Shown here: one piece after another, positions 18,657 through 27,661 of the stretch
How positions within the stretch are numbered: position 1 is the stretch's first letter
Layout: each line of letters opens with the position of its first letter
Source of the DNA: Rhodoferax sp. BLA1
GTDB taxonomy: Bacteria; Pseudomonadota; Gammaproteobacteria; Burkholderiales; Burkholderiaceae_C
DNA: 64,000 nucleotides
Assembly (NCBI RefSeq): GCF_013416775.1
Contig: NZ_SZVI01000003.1
Location: forward strand, 124,001 to 188,000
Reading direction: 5' to 3'
The notes under the pieces: generated by a model
Seen by the model: only the letters and a program-made list of their open reading frames with translations
Told to the model about the DNA's origin: nothing
Databases searched by the model: none
Translations under genes and position numbers: made by a program

Positions 18657-19778
18657 ATGAAACACCAATATGACATCTGCATCCGGGGCGGCGGCATTGT
18701 GGGCCACACCCTGGCCTTGTTGCTGGCACGTGAACGCCTCAAGGTGGCCCTGGTGGCCAAACCACCGGCCCAGCCCGCCGCCAGCGCCGCAGATGTGCGC
18801 GCCTACGCCTTGAATGCCAAGTCCAGGGCGCTGCTGGAGTCGGTGCGCTGCTGGCCGGACGCGCAACACGCCACCGCCGTCACCCACATGCAGGTGTTGG
18901 GTGACGATGGCGGCGAGGTCAACTTCTCGGCATCGGCGCTGGATGTCCCCGCGCTGACCTGGATTGTGGATGTGCCGCTGCTGGAGGCCCGGCTGGCCGA
19001 GGCGGTGCGTTTTCAGCCGCAGATCGAGCTGCTGGACAGCCCGGCACCCGCCAGCCTGATGGTGGTGTGTGAAGGCAAAAACAGCGCCACCCGGGCCGAG
19101 CTGGGTGTGGCGTTTGAGACAACACGCTACAGCCAGCGTGCGATTGCGACGCGCCTGAGCACCGAACAGGCCCACGGCCAGACCGCACGCCAGTGGTTCA
19201 CGCAAGGCGAGATCCTGGCCTTTTTGCCACTCGAGGGTGAACAGGGCCACAGCGTGGGAATCGTCTGGTCGGTGCAGGAGAACCGGGTGGAGGCCCTGAT
19301 GGCAGCCAGCGACGATGACTTTTGTGCTGAACTGGGACAAGTCAGCCAGCACTGTCTGGGCCAGTTGAAACTGACCAGCCCGCGCGTGGCCTGGCCCTTA
19401 CAAGCCGCACAAGCCAGCCGCTGGATCGGCCACACGGTCGACGGCCAGGCCTGGGCGCTGGCCGGTGATGCTGCTCACGCGGTGCACCCGCTGGCCGGGC
19501 AAGGGCTCAACTTGGGTCTGGGTGACGCGGCTGAGTTGGCGCGTATCCTGCAAAACCGCGCCTACTGGCGCCCGGTCAACGACCCCAAGCTGCTGCGCCA
19601 GTACGAGCGGGCTCGCCGTGCCGAGGTGGGCACCACCGCACTGGCCATGGACGGCCTGCAGCGACTATTTTCCAGGAACAGCCCCAACTGGCAGGCTCTG
19701 CGCAACTGGGGCATGAACGGTTTTGAGCGCAGCGGCCAGGCCAAACAATGGGCGGCACGTTACGCCATGGGCCTTTGA
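18657..19778 (+). CDS. UbiH/UbiF-family FAD monooxygenase
   Basis: Flavin-dependent aromatic hydroxylase of the ubiquinone-biosynthesis family, 373 residues from ATG 18657. The FAD-binding GRGGGIVGHTLALLLARE-type Rossmann motif is at residues 9-25 and the second FAD motif is GDAAHAVHPLAGQGLNLGLGD. Family members hydroxylate the ubiquinone ring (C5, C6 or C1); which position this one acts on cannot be told from sequence alone. It lies 20 bp upstream of dsbC and is divergent from ychF. Confidence 0.87.
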   Translation: MKHQYDICIRGGGIVGHTLALLLARERLKVALVAKPPAQPAASAADVRAYALNAKSRALLESVRCWPDAQHATAVTHMQVLGDDGGEVNFSASALDVPALTWIVDVPLLEARLAEAVRFQPQIELLDSPAPASLMVVCEGKNSATRAELGVAFETTRYSQRAIATRLSTEQAHGQTARQWFTQGEILAFLPLEGEQGHSVGIVWSVQENRVEALMAASDDDFCAELGQVSQHCLGQLKLTSPRVAWPLQAAQASRWIGHTVDGQAWALAGDAAHAVHPLAGQGLNLGLGDAAELARILQNRAYWRPVNDPKLLRQYERARRAEVGTTALAMDGLQRLFSRNSPNWQALRNWGMNGFERSGQAKQWAARYAMGL

Positions 19779-19798
19779 ACACATTGACTGGAACCACG

Positions 19799-20521
19799 AT
19801 GAAACGACTCTCTCACCTGATCACCTGCGCCGCGCTGCTGGCCACCTGCACCCTCACCAGCGCCTTGGCGCAAGAGGCGGCCATCCGCAAAAACCTGGGT
19901 GAGCGTGTGCCCCAACTCGGCAAGATCGACGAAGTCAGCAAAACACCCATCGCCGGTGTCTACGAGCTGCGCATCAACGGCACCGACATCCTGTACACCG
20001 ACGCCCAAGGCGACTTCCTGATCCAGGGCAACCTGATCGACACCAAACAGCGCCGCAACCTGACCGAAGAGCGGGTTGACAAACTCAGCGCCATCCAGTT
20101 CGACAGCCTGCCGCTCAAGGATGCCTTCACCATCGTGCGCGGCAACGGCAAACGCAAGCTGGCGGTGTTTGAGGACCCCAACTGCGGCTATTGCAAACGG
20201 TTCGAGGAGGGCCTGCAACAAATCAACAATGTGACGGTCTACATGTTCCTCTACCCGGTGTTGGGGCCGAACTCGGTCGACAAGAGCAAAACCATCTGGT
20301 GCGCCAAAGACAAAGCCAAAAGCTGGAGCGACTGGATGCTCAAAGGCGTAGAGCCCAGCAGCGCTAAATGCGACAGCACCGCGGTGGACCGCAATGTTCA
20401 GCTGGGCAAAAAACACAAGATCAACGGCACACCCACCCTGATTTTTGCCGACGGCACCCGGGTGCCGGGCGCGATTGGCCCGGATCAAGTGGAAAAGTAC
20501 CTGAGCCAGTCTGGCAGCTAA
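19799..20521 (+). CDS. dsbC: Periplasmic disulfide isomerase DsbC
   Basis: 240 residues. The ATG at 19799 gives a clean signal peptide (hydrophobic core then SALAQ). It has an N-terminal dimerisation region and a thioredoxin fold with the active site CGYC at C129/C132. A second Cys pair follows (WCAKD and AKCDS) and the cis-Pro loop is GTPTLIF. It shuffles wrong disulfides in periplasmic proteins and is kept reduced by DsbD, which is not in this window. Confidence 0.94.
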   Translation: MKRLSHLITCAALLATCTLTSALAQEAAIRKNLGERVPQLGKIDEVSKTPIAGVYELRINGTDILYTDAQGDFLIQGNLIDTKQRRNLTEERVDKLSAIQFDSLPLKDAFTIVRGNGKRKLAVFEDPNCGYCKRFEEGLQQINNVTVYMFLYPVLGPNSVDKSKTIWCAKDKAKSWSDWMLKGVEPSSAKCDSTAVDRNVQLGKKHKINGTPTLIFADGTRVPGAIGPDQVEKYLSQSGS

Positions 20522-20533
20522 CAGAGGCAACCC

Positions 20534-22333
20534 ATGCAAGCCATCCACTACCAGATCAGCGCACACAACTTACACGCCCACCTGTTTGACATCACACTGA
20601 ACATCCCTAGCCCCGCCGCCCAACAGGTGGTGAGCCTGCCGGTGTGGATTGCAGGCAGTTATCTGGTACGTGAATTTGCCAAACACCTGCAGAGTTTGAA
20701 CGCCCGCCAGGGTAAAAAGACCGTGGCCATCACCCAGCTCGACAAAAACAGCTGGCAGATCGACTGCCAGGCCGGCAAACCGCTGAACCTGAACTACCAG
20801 GTGTATGCCTTTGACAACTCGGTGCGTACCGCCTGGCTGGACGCCCAACGTGGTTTCTTCAACGGCACCAGCCTGTGCCTGCGGGTGCACGGCCAGGAAG
20901 ACCAAGCCCATCAACTGACCCTCGCCAACGATGACCTGCCAAGCGACTGGCAGGTGGCCACCGCATTGCGGCCTGAGAAAACCAGCCCCAAAGGCTTTGG
21001 CAGCTACCTGGCGGACAACTACGACGAACTGGTCGACTCGCCGGTGGAACTGGGCAATTTCTGGAGCGGCAGCTTCAGCGCCGGGGGTGTCGAACACCGT
21101 TTTGTGGTGGCTGGCGCTTGCGCCAGTTTTGACGGCGCACGCCTGCTGGCCGACACCCAGGCCATTTGCGAGGCCGAAATGACGTTCTGGCACGGCCCAG
21201 CCGCCAAGGGTAAATCACGCAGCGCCAAAAACAGCCCACCGCATGACCGTTATGTTTTTATGCTCAACGCGGTGGACAACAGTTATGGCGGGCTGGAGCA
21301 CCGCCACAGCACCGCATTGATCTGCAAACGTGCCGATCTGCCCCGCCTGGGGCAGAGCCGTGCCTTAGGCGCCACGGATGGCTACGCCAACCTGCTCGGC
21401 CTGATTTGCCACGAGTACTTCCACACCTGGAACGTCAAACGCCTGCGCCCGGCCGAGTTCACGCGGTATGACTATGGGCGTGAAAACTACACCGAACTGC
21501 TGTGGTTTTTTGAGGGCTTCACGAGTTATTACGACGACCTGCTGCTGCGCCGCGCCGGGCTGATCGACAACGCCACCTACCTGGCGCTGCTGTGCAAAAA
21601 CATCAACATCGTGCAACAAAGCCCGGGGCGCCTGGTGCAAACGGTGGCGCAAGCCAGTTTTGACGCCTGGGTCAAGTACTACCGGCAGGACGAAAACAGC
21701 CCCAACGCCACCATCAGTTATTACACCAAGGGCGCGCTGGTGGCGCTGTGCCTGGACATGAGCCTACGTCAGGGCGGCAAAACCAGCCTGGACGCGGTGA
21801 TGCGGGCGCTGTGGCAACGCTGCCAGGGCGGCCCGATGACCGAGGCCGACGTGCTGACCGTGTTGCAGGAACTCTCGGGCGAGTCTTACGCCGAGCGGTT
21901 GGCGACCTGGGTGCACAGCACGGCCGAGCTGCCGCTGCAGGCCCTGCTGCGTGCGCAGGGCGTGGACTATCTGGAAGATGCGACGGGCCTGGCCGATCAG
22001 CTCGGCCTCAAACTCAGCGAGTCGGGCGGTATCCGTATCAAGACCGTGCTGCGCGGCAGCGCCGCTGAGGTGGCCGGGTTTGCGGCGGGTGACGAGTGGC
22101 TGGCGGTGTTGCCCACAGCGGGCAAAGGCCAAACGGCCGGCGGCTGGCGCCTCAACAAACTCGATGAACTGCCGCTGTACGTGGACCTGACCCATGCGTT
22201 CGAGGCGCTGGTAGCGCGTGACCAACGCCTGATGCACTTGCCGGTCCGTTTGACCAAAGGCGTCACCCAGGTCAAACTCTCGGCCAGCCCGAGCCAACAG
22301 CTGGCGGCCTGGCTGGAAACCCAAAAACAATAG
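20534..22333 (+). CDS. M61 glycyl aminopeptidase-like metalloprotease with PDZ domain
   Basis: 599 residues. Zinc-binding [14 protein letters not shown] at H293/H297 with the downstream glutamate in EGFTSYYDD, as in gluzincins of family M61. The N-terminal beta domain carries [17 protein letters not shown] domain follows near residues 480-560 ([27 protein letters not shown]). No signal peptide is obvious. It lies 12 bp after dsbC, so it is probably cotranscribed. The TAG stop lies within the start of repeat copy 5. Confidence 0.9.
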   Translation: MQAIHYQISAHNLHAHLFDITLNIPSPAAQQVVSLPVWIAGSYLVREFAKHLQSLNARQGKKTVAITQLDKNSWQIDCQAGKPLNLNYQVYAFDNSVRTAWLDAQRGFFNGTSLCLRVHGQEDQAHQLTLANDDLPSDWQVATALRPEKTSPKGFGSYLADNYDELVDSPVELGNFWSGSFSAGGVEHRFVVAGACASFDGARLLADTQAICEAEMTFWHGPAAKGKSRSAKNSPPHDRYVFMLNAVDNSYGGLEHRHSTALICKRADLPRLGQSRALGATDGYANLLGLICHEYFHTWNVKRLRPAEFTRYDYGRENYTELLWFFEGFTSYYDDLLLRRAGLIDNATYLALLCKNINIVQQSPGRLVQTVAQASFDAWVKYYRQDENSPNATISYYTKGALVALCLDMSLRQGGKTSLDAVMRALWQRCQGGPMTEADVLTVLQELSGESYAERLATWVHSTAELPLQALLRAQGVDYLEDATGLADQLGLKLSESGGIRIKTVLRGSAAEVAGFAAGDEWLAVLPTAGKGQTAGGWRLNKLDELPLYVDLTHAFEALVARDQRLMHLPVRLTKGVTQVKLSASPSQQLAAWLETQKQ

Positions 22334-22364
22334 CTATCAGCCCTTTTGGAATAAGGGCGACAGG
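22329..22364 (+). repeat. Dispersed palindromic repeat, copy 5
   Basis: TAGCTATCAGCCCTTTTGGA and ATAAGGGCGACAGG. The TAG of the repeat head is the stop codon of the M61 peptidase gene. Confidence 0.8.
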
Positions 22365-22406
22365 CCATTTTTTTACTCAAGCGTTTGTATTCACCAAGGA
22401 GTCGGC

Positions 22407-23186
22407 ATGAGCTACGAACTGATCACCGTGCGTGTGGAAGCTGGCAAGGTTGGCATCATCACCCTGAACCGACCCAAACAGCTCAATGCGCTCAACGACC
22501 AGCTGATGAGTGAGCTGGGCGCCGCGCTGCAGGCGTTTGACGCGGACAACGCCATTGCCTGCACGATCCTCACCGGCAGCGAAAAAGCTTTTGCCGCCGG
22601 TGCCGACATCGGCGCCATGGCCAGCTACAGCTTTGCCGACGCCTACAAGGGCGACTTCATCACCCGCAACTGGGAGCAGATCCGCAGCGTGCGCAAACCG
22701 GTGATTGCTGCGGTGAGCGGTTTTGCGCTGGGCGGCGGTTGTGAACTGGCGATGATGTGTGACTTCATCATCGCCGCCGACAACGCCAAATTTGGCCAGC
22801 CCGAGATCAAACTCGGCATCATCCCCGGCGCCGGTGGCACACAACGCCTGCCACGCGCTGTCGGCAAGGCCAAAGCCATGGACATGGCCCTCACCGGCCG
22901 CATGATGGACGCGGTGGAGGCCGAACGCGCCGGGCTGGTCAGCCGTGTGGTGCCGCTGGACAAGCTGATGGACGAGGCCCTGGGCGCGGCCCTGATGATC
23001 AGCGAGTTCTCACAGATCGCGGTCATGGCGGCCAAGGAGTCGGTCAACCGCGCGTTTGAAGGCAGCTTGAGTGACGGTGTGATGTTTGAGCGCCGCCTGT
23101 TCCACGCCTTGTTTGCCACGGCCGACCAGAAAGAAGGCATGGACGCCTTCGTCAACAAACGCAAAGCCAACTTCAGCCACCAATAA
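22407..23186 (+). CDS. Enoyl-CoA hydratase
   Basis: Crotonase-fold enzyme, 259 residues, adding water to trans-2-enoyl-CoA in fatty acid or short-chain acyl-CoA degradation. Oxyanion-hole motifs [11 protein letters not shown] and [13 protein letters not shown], and the second catalytic glutamate in [17 protein letters not shown]. Both catalytic Glu positions are present, so a true hydratase is likely. The sequence resembles mitochondrial ECHS1-type enzymes. Stand-alone gene preceded by a good GGAG ribosome site. Confidence 0.93.
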   Translation: MSYELITVRVEAGKVGIITLNRPKQLNALNDQLMSELGAALQAFDADNAIACTILTGSEKAFAAGADIGAMASYSFADAYKGDFITRNWEQIRSVRKPVIAAVSGFALGGGCELAMMCDFIIAADNAKFGQPEIKLGIIPGAGGTQRLPRAVGKAKAMDMALTGRMMDAVEAERAGLVSRVVPLDKLMDEALGAALMISEFSQIAVMAAKESVNRAFEGSLSDGVMFERRLFHALFATADQKEGMDAFVNKRKANFSHQ

Positions 23187-23199
23187 CGGACAACCCAGT

Positions 23200-23230
23200 T
23201 TGCCAAAAGGCCATTTCTTCCCGCTATAAT
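23200..23230 (+). promoter_or_regulatory. Promoter of the tRNA-Met gene
   Basis: Perfect -10 TATAAT at 23225-23230, about 12 bases before the mature tRNA 5' end. The candidate -35 TTGCCA (23200-23205) has a long 19-base spacer, so the -35 is uncertain. Confidence 0.65.
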
Positions 23231-23241
23231 CTTGCCTCGTT

Positions 23242-23318
23242 GGTGATATAGCTCAGCTGGTTAGAGCGCAGCATTCATAATGCTGATGTCGGTGGTTCAA
23301 ATCCACCTATCACCACCA
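23242..23318 (+). tRNA. tRNA-Met (CAT anticodon)
   Basis: 77-base cloverleaf with encoded CCA: acceptor GGTGATA pairs with TATCACC; D arm GCTCAGCTGGTTAGAGC; anticodon stem CAGCA/TGCTG with loop TTCATAA (anticodon CAT); T arm GGTGG TTCAAAT CCACC. The intact acceptor pair G1-C72 rules out initiator tRNA. Elongator Met is the likely identity, but CAT also serves lysidine-modified tRNA-Ile2. Confidence 0.93.
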
Positions 23319-23337
23319 AGATTTTTCAGGAAACCTC

Positions 23338-23373
23338 AAAAACCCGCACGCTCTCCAGCCTGGCGGGTTTTTT
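23338..23373 (+). terminator. Terminator after tRNA-Met
   Basis: AAAAACCCGC, a 15-base loop, then GCGGGTTTTTTG. Confidence 0.75.
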
Positions 23374-23423
23374 GTTGTCTCGCGCTCCAAGCTTGGCGCC
23401 GCTCTACATCGGAGGTATTGGGT

Positions 23424-23978
23424 TTGTCTGATCGGAAAAAAAGGATAGGTGCCAGCGGCTGGTTGGGCGCTGTTCTGTTGGCTGCTGTGGGTGCGGCCGC
23501 GTGGTTCAGGCAGGAGTTTGTGCCTGCCTGGGCCATGGCTCAGCCCACCATCGAGCCGCTGTGGCAACACCTCAAAACGCCCTCGCAGTGGCCCAACTGG
23601 GTGGCCTACTTGGTCAGCATCCCATCGGTGCTGGCCGTGTTGTTCCTGGGCTGGCGTTACCTGCAGTACCGGAAAAGCAGCCGACGACTGTTCAAGCAGC
23701 TGAGTTATCTGGGCTCGGTCTGGCGTTGGAACAGCCCGGCAGACCTGCCCATGGCCTTGAAACCCTACTGCCCCAACTGCAACGCCCTGCTGGTCTACGA
23801 AGAACTGGGCGGACGAGCTGGCAACCAGTCGCAATCGGTGGCGCTGCACTGTGAAGCCTGCCAGACCATCCCGACCGAACAACCCGGCACCTGGAAATAC
23901 CTGCAGGCGCGCGCCGCGCGCGAGATCGATCGCCTGATCCGCACTGGTGAATGGCGGCAACATGTGCCAGGCCATTAA
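23424..23978 (+). CDS. Membrane-anchored zinc-ribbon protein, function unknown
   Basis: 184 residues from a TTG start with GGAGG 8 bases upstream (23411-23415). The frame runs back into the tRNA gene, which cannot be translated, so a start after the tRNA terminator is required. Two hydrophobic segments (GWLGAVLLAAVGAAAWF and WVAYLVSIPSVLAVLFLGWRYL) are followed by a cytoplasmic tail. The tail has two Cys-x2-Cys pairs (CPNC and CEAC) that look like a zinc ribbon. I recognise no family. Confidence 0.7.
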   Translation: MSDRKKRIGASGWLGAVLLAAVGAAAWFRQEFVPAWAMAQPTIEPLWQHLKTPSQWPNWVAYLVSIPSVLAVLFLGWRYLQYRKSSRRLFKQLSYLGSVWRWNSPADLPMALKPYCPNCNALLVYEELGGRAGNQSQSVALHCEACQTIPTEQPGTWKYLQARAAREIDRLIRTGEWRQHVPGH

Positions 23979-24076
23979 AGCGGTGAAGCCAATCGCCCAC
24001 CCGCTCTTGCGGGGCCTGCGGCTCTGATACCCTTGTGGCCAAACCACCACCGCACCAACCAAGCCAAAACTGATCC

Positions 24077-25471
24077 ATGAAACCCCACCTTGGTCTGTTG
24101 TCTGCGGGGCTCTTGATCACGCTGTCTGCGTTGGCGCAGACGCCTTCGCTGACGTTTGAGTCGGCCTGGGACCGTCTTCAATCCGGCTCTGACCAGCTGG
24201 CTGCGGCCCAGGCAGGTGTCGACAGCAAAGCCCTGCAGTCCCAAGGCCTCCAGGGCCTGGGCGGGCCGGTAGTGCAGCTGAGCGCCGCTGCGTACGCCTA
24301 CAACCTGAACCTGGATGTGAATCTGGACACGGTCAACAAAAGCCTGTCCCAGATCGGCCAGCAGCTGCCCCCATCACTGCACGCCATGGGCATCAGCCTG
24401 CCGCAGTTGCCGTCGAGCTACAGCTACAACCGATCGGACACCGGCACCACCAAAAACATCTCCTTCGTCTGGCCGCTCTACACCGGTGGTGTGGCCGACT
24501 CGGTGCGTGGTTTTGTGCAGGCGCAAGGCGACGAAGCCCGTGCCGATGCCGACAAAACCGGCCAGGCGCTGATGACCCAACTGGTGCAGCGTTATTTTGG
24601 CGCCCAGCTCAGCGCCCGGGCCGCTGGTTTGCGCCAGGCGGCACTGGATGACATCAGTCAACACGATGCGGCGACCGCCAAGATGCTGGCCTCAGGCGTG
24701 ATCTCGCGGGTCGAACGCTTGCAGGCGCAGGTCGCGCTGGAAGAGGCCAAACGGCAGGCCCAAAAAGCCCAGAGTGACGCCGAACTGGCTGCCGTGGCCC
24801 TGGCACGCACGCTGCAGATGGAGACGCTGGTGACACCAGCCACCCCGCTGTTTGTGTTGACCCAGCCGGTGGAGCCGCTGGCCCATTTTTTGTCGGAGGC
24901 GCTCTCGCGCCACCCAGGGCTGGCCAAGGTAGCGGCCAAACAGGCACAGGCCGAACAGTTGCACCAGGGTCAGGAGGGTTTGCGCAAGCCGCAGGTTTTT
25001 GCCTTTGGCCAGCGTGAGTTGCAAACAGGTCAGGCCGATTGGGTGGCCGGGGTCGGGGTGCGCTGGACCCTGTTTGATGCGGTCGACCGCGACCTGCTAG
25101 CCGCCGCCTCAACCAAACAGATTGAACAAGCCCAGCGCACCGAGTTACAAGCACGCAGCGACATCAGCCTGCTGGTCGAAAAAAACTGGCGCCAGCTCGA
25201 ACAGACACGGCGCCAGTTTCTGGCCACCGAGCCCGGCGTGACCCTGGCCAAAGAGGTGCTGCGCCTGCGCCGCGCCGCCTTGCGCGAAGGCACCGGCACC
25301 GTGCTGGAGCTGATGGATGCCGACGTCAACCTGGTCAAAGTGGAAACCGAACGCGCCCAGGTGGCTTACGACTATGTGCTGGCGCTGGCCAGTTTGCTCG
25401 AGAGCTGCGGCCTGTCTGACAGCTTCAGCCGTTATGCCAGCCGCGCCGATGTGAGGATAGAGGGATCATGA
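24077..25471 (+). CDS. TolC-family outer membrane efflux protein
   Basis: 464 residues with a signal peptide (LLSAGLLITLSALAQ). Two repeated long helical regions are typical of outer membrane factors; the second contains RAALREGTGTVLELMDADVNLVKVE, equivalent to the TolC repeat. It should form the outer membrane channel of the exporter encoded next. The stop overlaps the HlyD start as ATGA (25468-25471). Confidence 0.9.
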   Translation: MKPHLGLLSAGLLITLSALAQTPSLTFESAWDRLQSGSDQLAAAQAGVDSKALQSQGLQGLGGPVVQLSAAAYAYNLNLDVNLDTVNKSLSQIGQQLPPSLHAMGISLPQLPSSYSYNRSDTGTTKNISFVWPLYTGGVADSVRGFVQAQGDEARADADKTGQALMTQLVQRYFGAQLSARAAGLRQAALDDISQHDAATAKMLASGVISRVERLQAQVALEEAKRQAQKAQSDAELAAVALARTLQMETLVTPATPLFVLTQPVEPLAHFLSEALSRHPGLAKVAAKQAQAEQLHQGQEGLRKPQVFAFGQRELQTGQADWVAGVGVRWTLFDAVDRDLLAAASTKQIEQAQRTELQARSDISLLVEKNWRQLEQTRRQFLATEPGVTLAKEVLRLRRAALREGTGTVLELMDADVNLVKVETERAQVAYDYVLALASLLESCGLSDSFSRYASRADVRIEGS

Positions 25472-26451
25472 CAACAAGCCGACCCGTGAAAAATGTGGCG
25501 CTGGGCGTTGCGGCCGCTGCCGTGGTGGCCCTGCTGGCCTATGGTTTCTGGCAAGCCAGCCAGCCCGCACCCGAGGTGTTTCAGGGCCAGATGGAGGCGC
25601 ATGAAACCGACATCGCGCCCAAGGTCACCGCCCGCATCGCTGAGGTGCTGGTCCAGGAAGGTGACCAGGTTCAGGCAGGCAGCACCCTGATGCGAACCCA
25701 CAGCCCCGAAGTGAGCGCCAAACTGGCCCAGGCCACCGGTGCCCAACAGGCGGCCCAGGCCCTGTCTGACAAGGCCCAGAACGGTGCGCGCCCGCAGGAG
25801 ATCGAGATGGCTCGCCTGCAATGGCAGCGTGCCCAGTCAGCCGCTGAACTGGCCGAGGTCTCTTACAAACGGGTGGCCGGTCTGGCCAAAGAAGGTTTGG
25901 TGGCGGACCAGAAACGCGACGAGGCTTATGCCAACTTCAGCACCTCACGCGACCAGGCGCTGGCCGCCAAAGCCCAGTACGAGCTGGCCCGCGCGGGCGC
26001 ACGGGCCGAAGACAAGGCCGCCGCCAAGGCCCAGGTGCAACAGGTCACTGGCGTGGTGGCCGAGGTGCAAGCCGCCCAGGACGAAACCGAGTTGAAAAGC
26101 CCGGTGGCCGGTGAGGTGGCCAAGGTGCTGGCCAAGGTGGGTGAACTCTCCGCCCAGGGTGTGGCGGTGGTCACAGTGGTGGACCTGGCCGATCAGTGGG
26201 TGGTGCTCAATGTGCGTGAAGACCGTCTGCAGCGTTTTGCCAACGGCAGCGAGTTTGAGGCGGTGCTGCCTGCACTGGGCAAGCAGCAGGTGCGTTTCAA
26301 GGTGTTCTACACCGCGGTCTTGCCCGACTTCGCCACTTGGCGCGCCACCCGCGCCGGGCAAGGTTTTGATGCGCGCACCTTTGAGGTCAAGGCCCGGCCA
26401 CTGGTGCGCATCGAGGGCGCGCGCCCCGGCATGAGTGTGCTGGTGCAGTGA
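25468..26451 (+). CDS. HlyD-family periplasmic adaptor
   Basis: 327 residues with an N-terminal membrane anchor (GVAAAAVVALLAYGFW). A split biotinyl/lipoyl domain follows (KVTARIAEVLVQEGDQVQAG and later ELKSPVAGEVAKVLAKVGEL). A long alpha-hairpin around residues 80-190 should contact the TolC partner. It couples inner membrane permeases to the outer membrane channel. Of the YhiI/YbhG type by length and partners. Confidence 0.91.
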   Translation: MTTSRPVKNVALGVAAAAVVALLAYGFWQASQPAPEVFQGQMEAHETDIAPKVTARIAEVLVQEGDQVQAGSTLMRTHSPEVSAKLAQATGAQQAAQALSDKAQNGARPQEIEMARLQWQRAQSAAELAEVSYKRVAGLAKEGLVADQKRDEAYANFSTSRDQALAAKAQYELARAGARAEDKAAAKAQVQQVTGVVAEVQAAQDETELKSPVAGEVAKVLAKVGELSAQGVAVVTVVDLADQWVVLNVREDRLQRFANGSEFEAVLPALGKQQVRFKVFYTAVLPDFATWRATRAGQGFDARTFEVKARPLVRIEGARPGMSVLVQ

Positions 26452-26473
26452 TCTGCCTGCCCAGCAGCGTGGC

Positions 26474-27661
26474 ATGACAAGCTTCTGGCGCACCTTGGTC
26501 AACAGCGCCCGGCGCGAGGCCAGGCGGTTGCGAACTTGCCCATGGGATCTGTCCATGGTTTCCTGGGTGCCGCTGTTGGCCTGCACGGTCATGGCTTGGA
26601 TATTCTCCGCTGGCCTGCCGCAACAACTGCCGATTGGCCTGATGGACCAGGACCATTCGGCCCTGTCGCGCCAGCTGGGCCGTTTTCTGGCCGCCACACC
26701 GGGCTTGAAACTGGTGGCCAGTTACGACGACACAGCGCAGGCCACGCAGGCGCTGCGACGCACCGAGGTCTATGCGGTGGTCAGCATCCCTGCCGACTTT
26801 TCACGCCAAATCAAGCTTGGCCAGGCAGCGCAGGTCACTCTTTTGCATAACGCCCAGCTGGGCACCCATTCCGGCCTGATCCAGCGTGATGTGCGCACAG
26901 CGGTGGCCACCCTCTCGGCTGGGGTCGAGATGAGTGCACGCAACAAACGCGGCCAGCCTGCGTTGTTGACGCGGGTGGCGATGGAGCCGATCCAGACCCA
27001 GCTGGTGACCCTGTTCAACGTCTCCCTCAACTACGAACAGTTTCTGGCCGCCGCGCTGATCCCGGCGCTGTTGCACATCCTGGCCATGACCGCCGGTGCC
27101 TGGGCCGTAGGGCGTGAACTGCGTGATGCCACGCTGGGTCAGTGGCTGGGTGATTCACCGGGCTGGTCAAGCGCCAGCGCCGCGCTGCTGGGCAAGCTGG
27201 CCTGGCCCTTCATCAGCCTGGGGCTGGTGGGCACGGCCAGCCTGCTGGGCCTGACCTGGGGACGCGGCTGGTTTCCAACCGGCTCTCTGGCCTGCGTGCT
27301 GTTGGCGCTGTTGGGCCTGCTGGCCTTGTCCCTGGCGATGGGTGCGGCAGTCGCGGCGGGTACGCTGTCTTTACGCACTGCACTTTCAGCCACCGGCTTT
27401 ATCACCGCACCCGCCTTTGCCTTCAGCGGAGTGGGGTTTCCGCTGCAGTCGATGCCGGTGCTGGCGCGTGGCTGGGCTGAGTTGTTGCCCTACACCCATT
27501 ACATCCGGCTGCAGATGGAGCAGCTGCAGATGGGCGCGCCGCTGCGTTACAGCAGCCTGGGTTTGGCCGGTCTGTGGCTGGCCACCACTGTGCTGGGGGC
27601 TTTGTCGGCGCAGCTGCTGGTGCGTGCGGCGCGGCAACCCGAGCGTTGGGGTGGCCGCTGA
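26474..27661 (+). CDS. ABC-2 type transporter permease, first subunit
   Basis: 395 residues from ATG 26474. One N-terminal membrane helix (VPLLACTVMAWIFSAG), a periplasmic domain of about 150 residues, then five or six helices and a C-terminal cytoplasmic tail: the YhhJ/YbhR layout. No nucleotide-binding protein is encoded beside it. The stop overlaps the next start as TGATG. Confidence 0.87.
   Translation: MTSFWRTLVNSARREARRLRTCPWDLSMVSWVPLLACTVMAWIFSAGLPQQLPIGLMDQDHSALSRQLGRFLAATPGLKLVASYDDTAQATQALRRTEVYAVVSIPADFSRQIKLGQAAQVTLLHNAQLGTHSGLIQRDVRTAVATLSAGVEMSARNKRGQPALLTRVAMEPIQTQLVTLFNVSLNYEQFLAAALIPALLHILAMTAGAWAVGRELRDATLGQWLGDSPGWSSASAALLGKLAWPFISLGLVGTASLLGLTWGRGWFPTGSLACVLLALLGLLALSLAMGAAVAAGTLSLRTALSATGFITAPAFAFSGVGFPLQSMPVLARGWAELLPYTHYIRLQMEQLQMGAPLRYSSLGLAGLWLATTVLGALSAQLLVRAARQPERWGGR

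Noticed and set aside
23242-23318. tRNA-Ile2 (lysidine-modified CAT) instead of tRNA-Met
   Set aside because: Cannot be excluded from the anticodon, but nothing in the acceptor or anticodon stem points specifically to the TilS substrate, so Met is the default.
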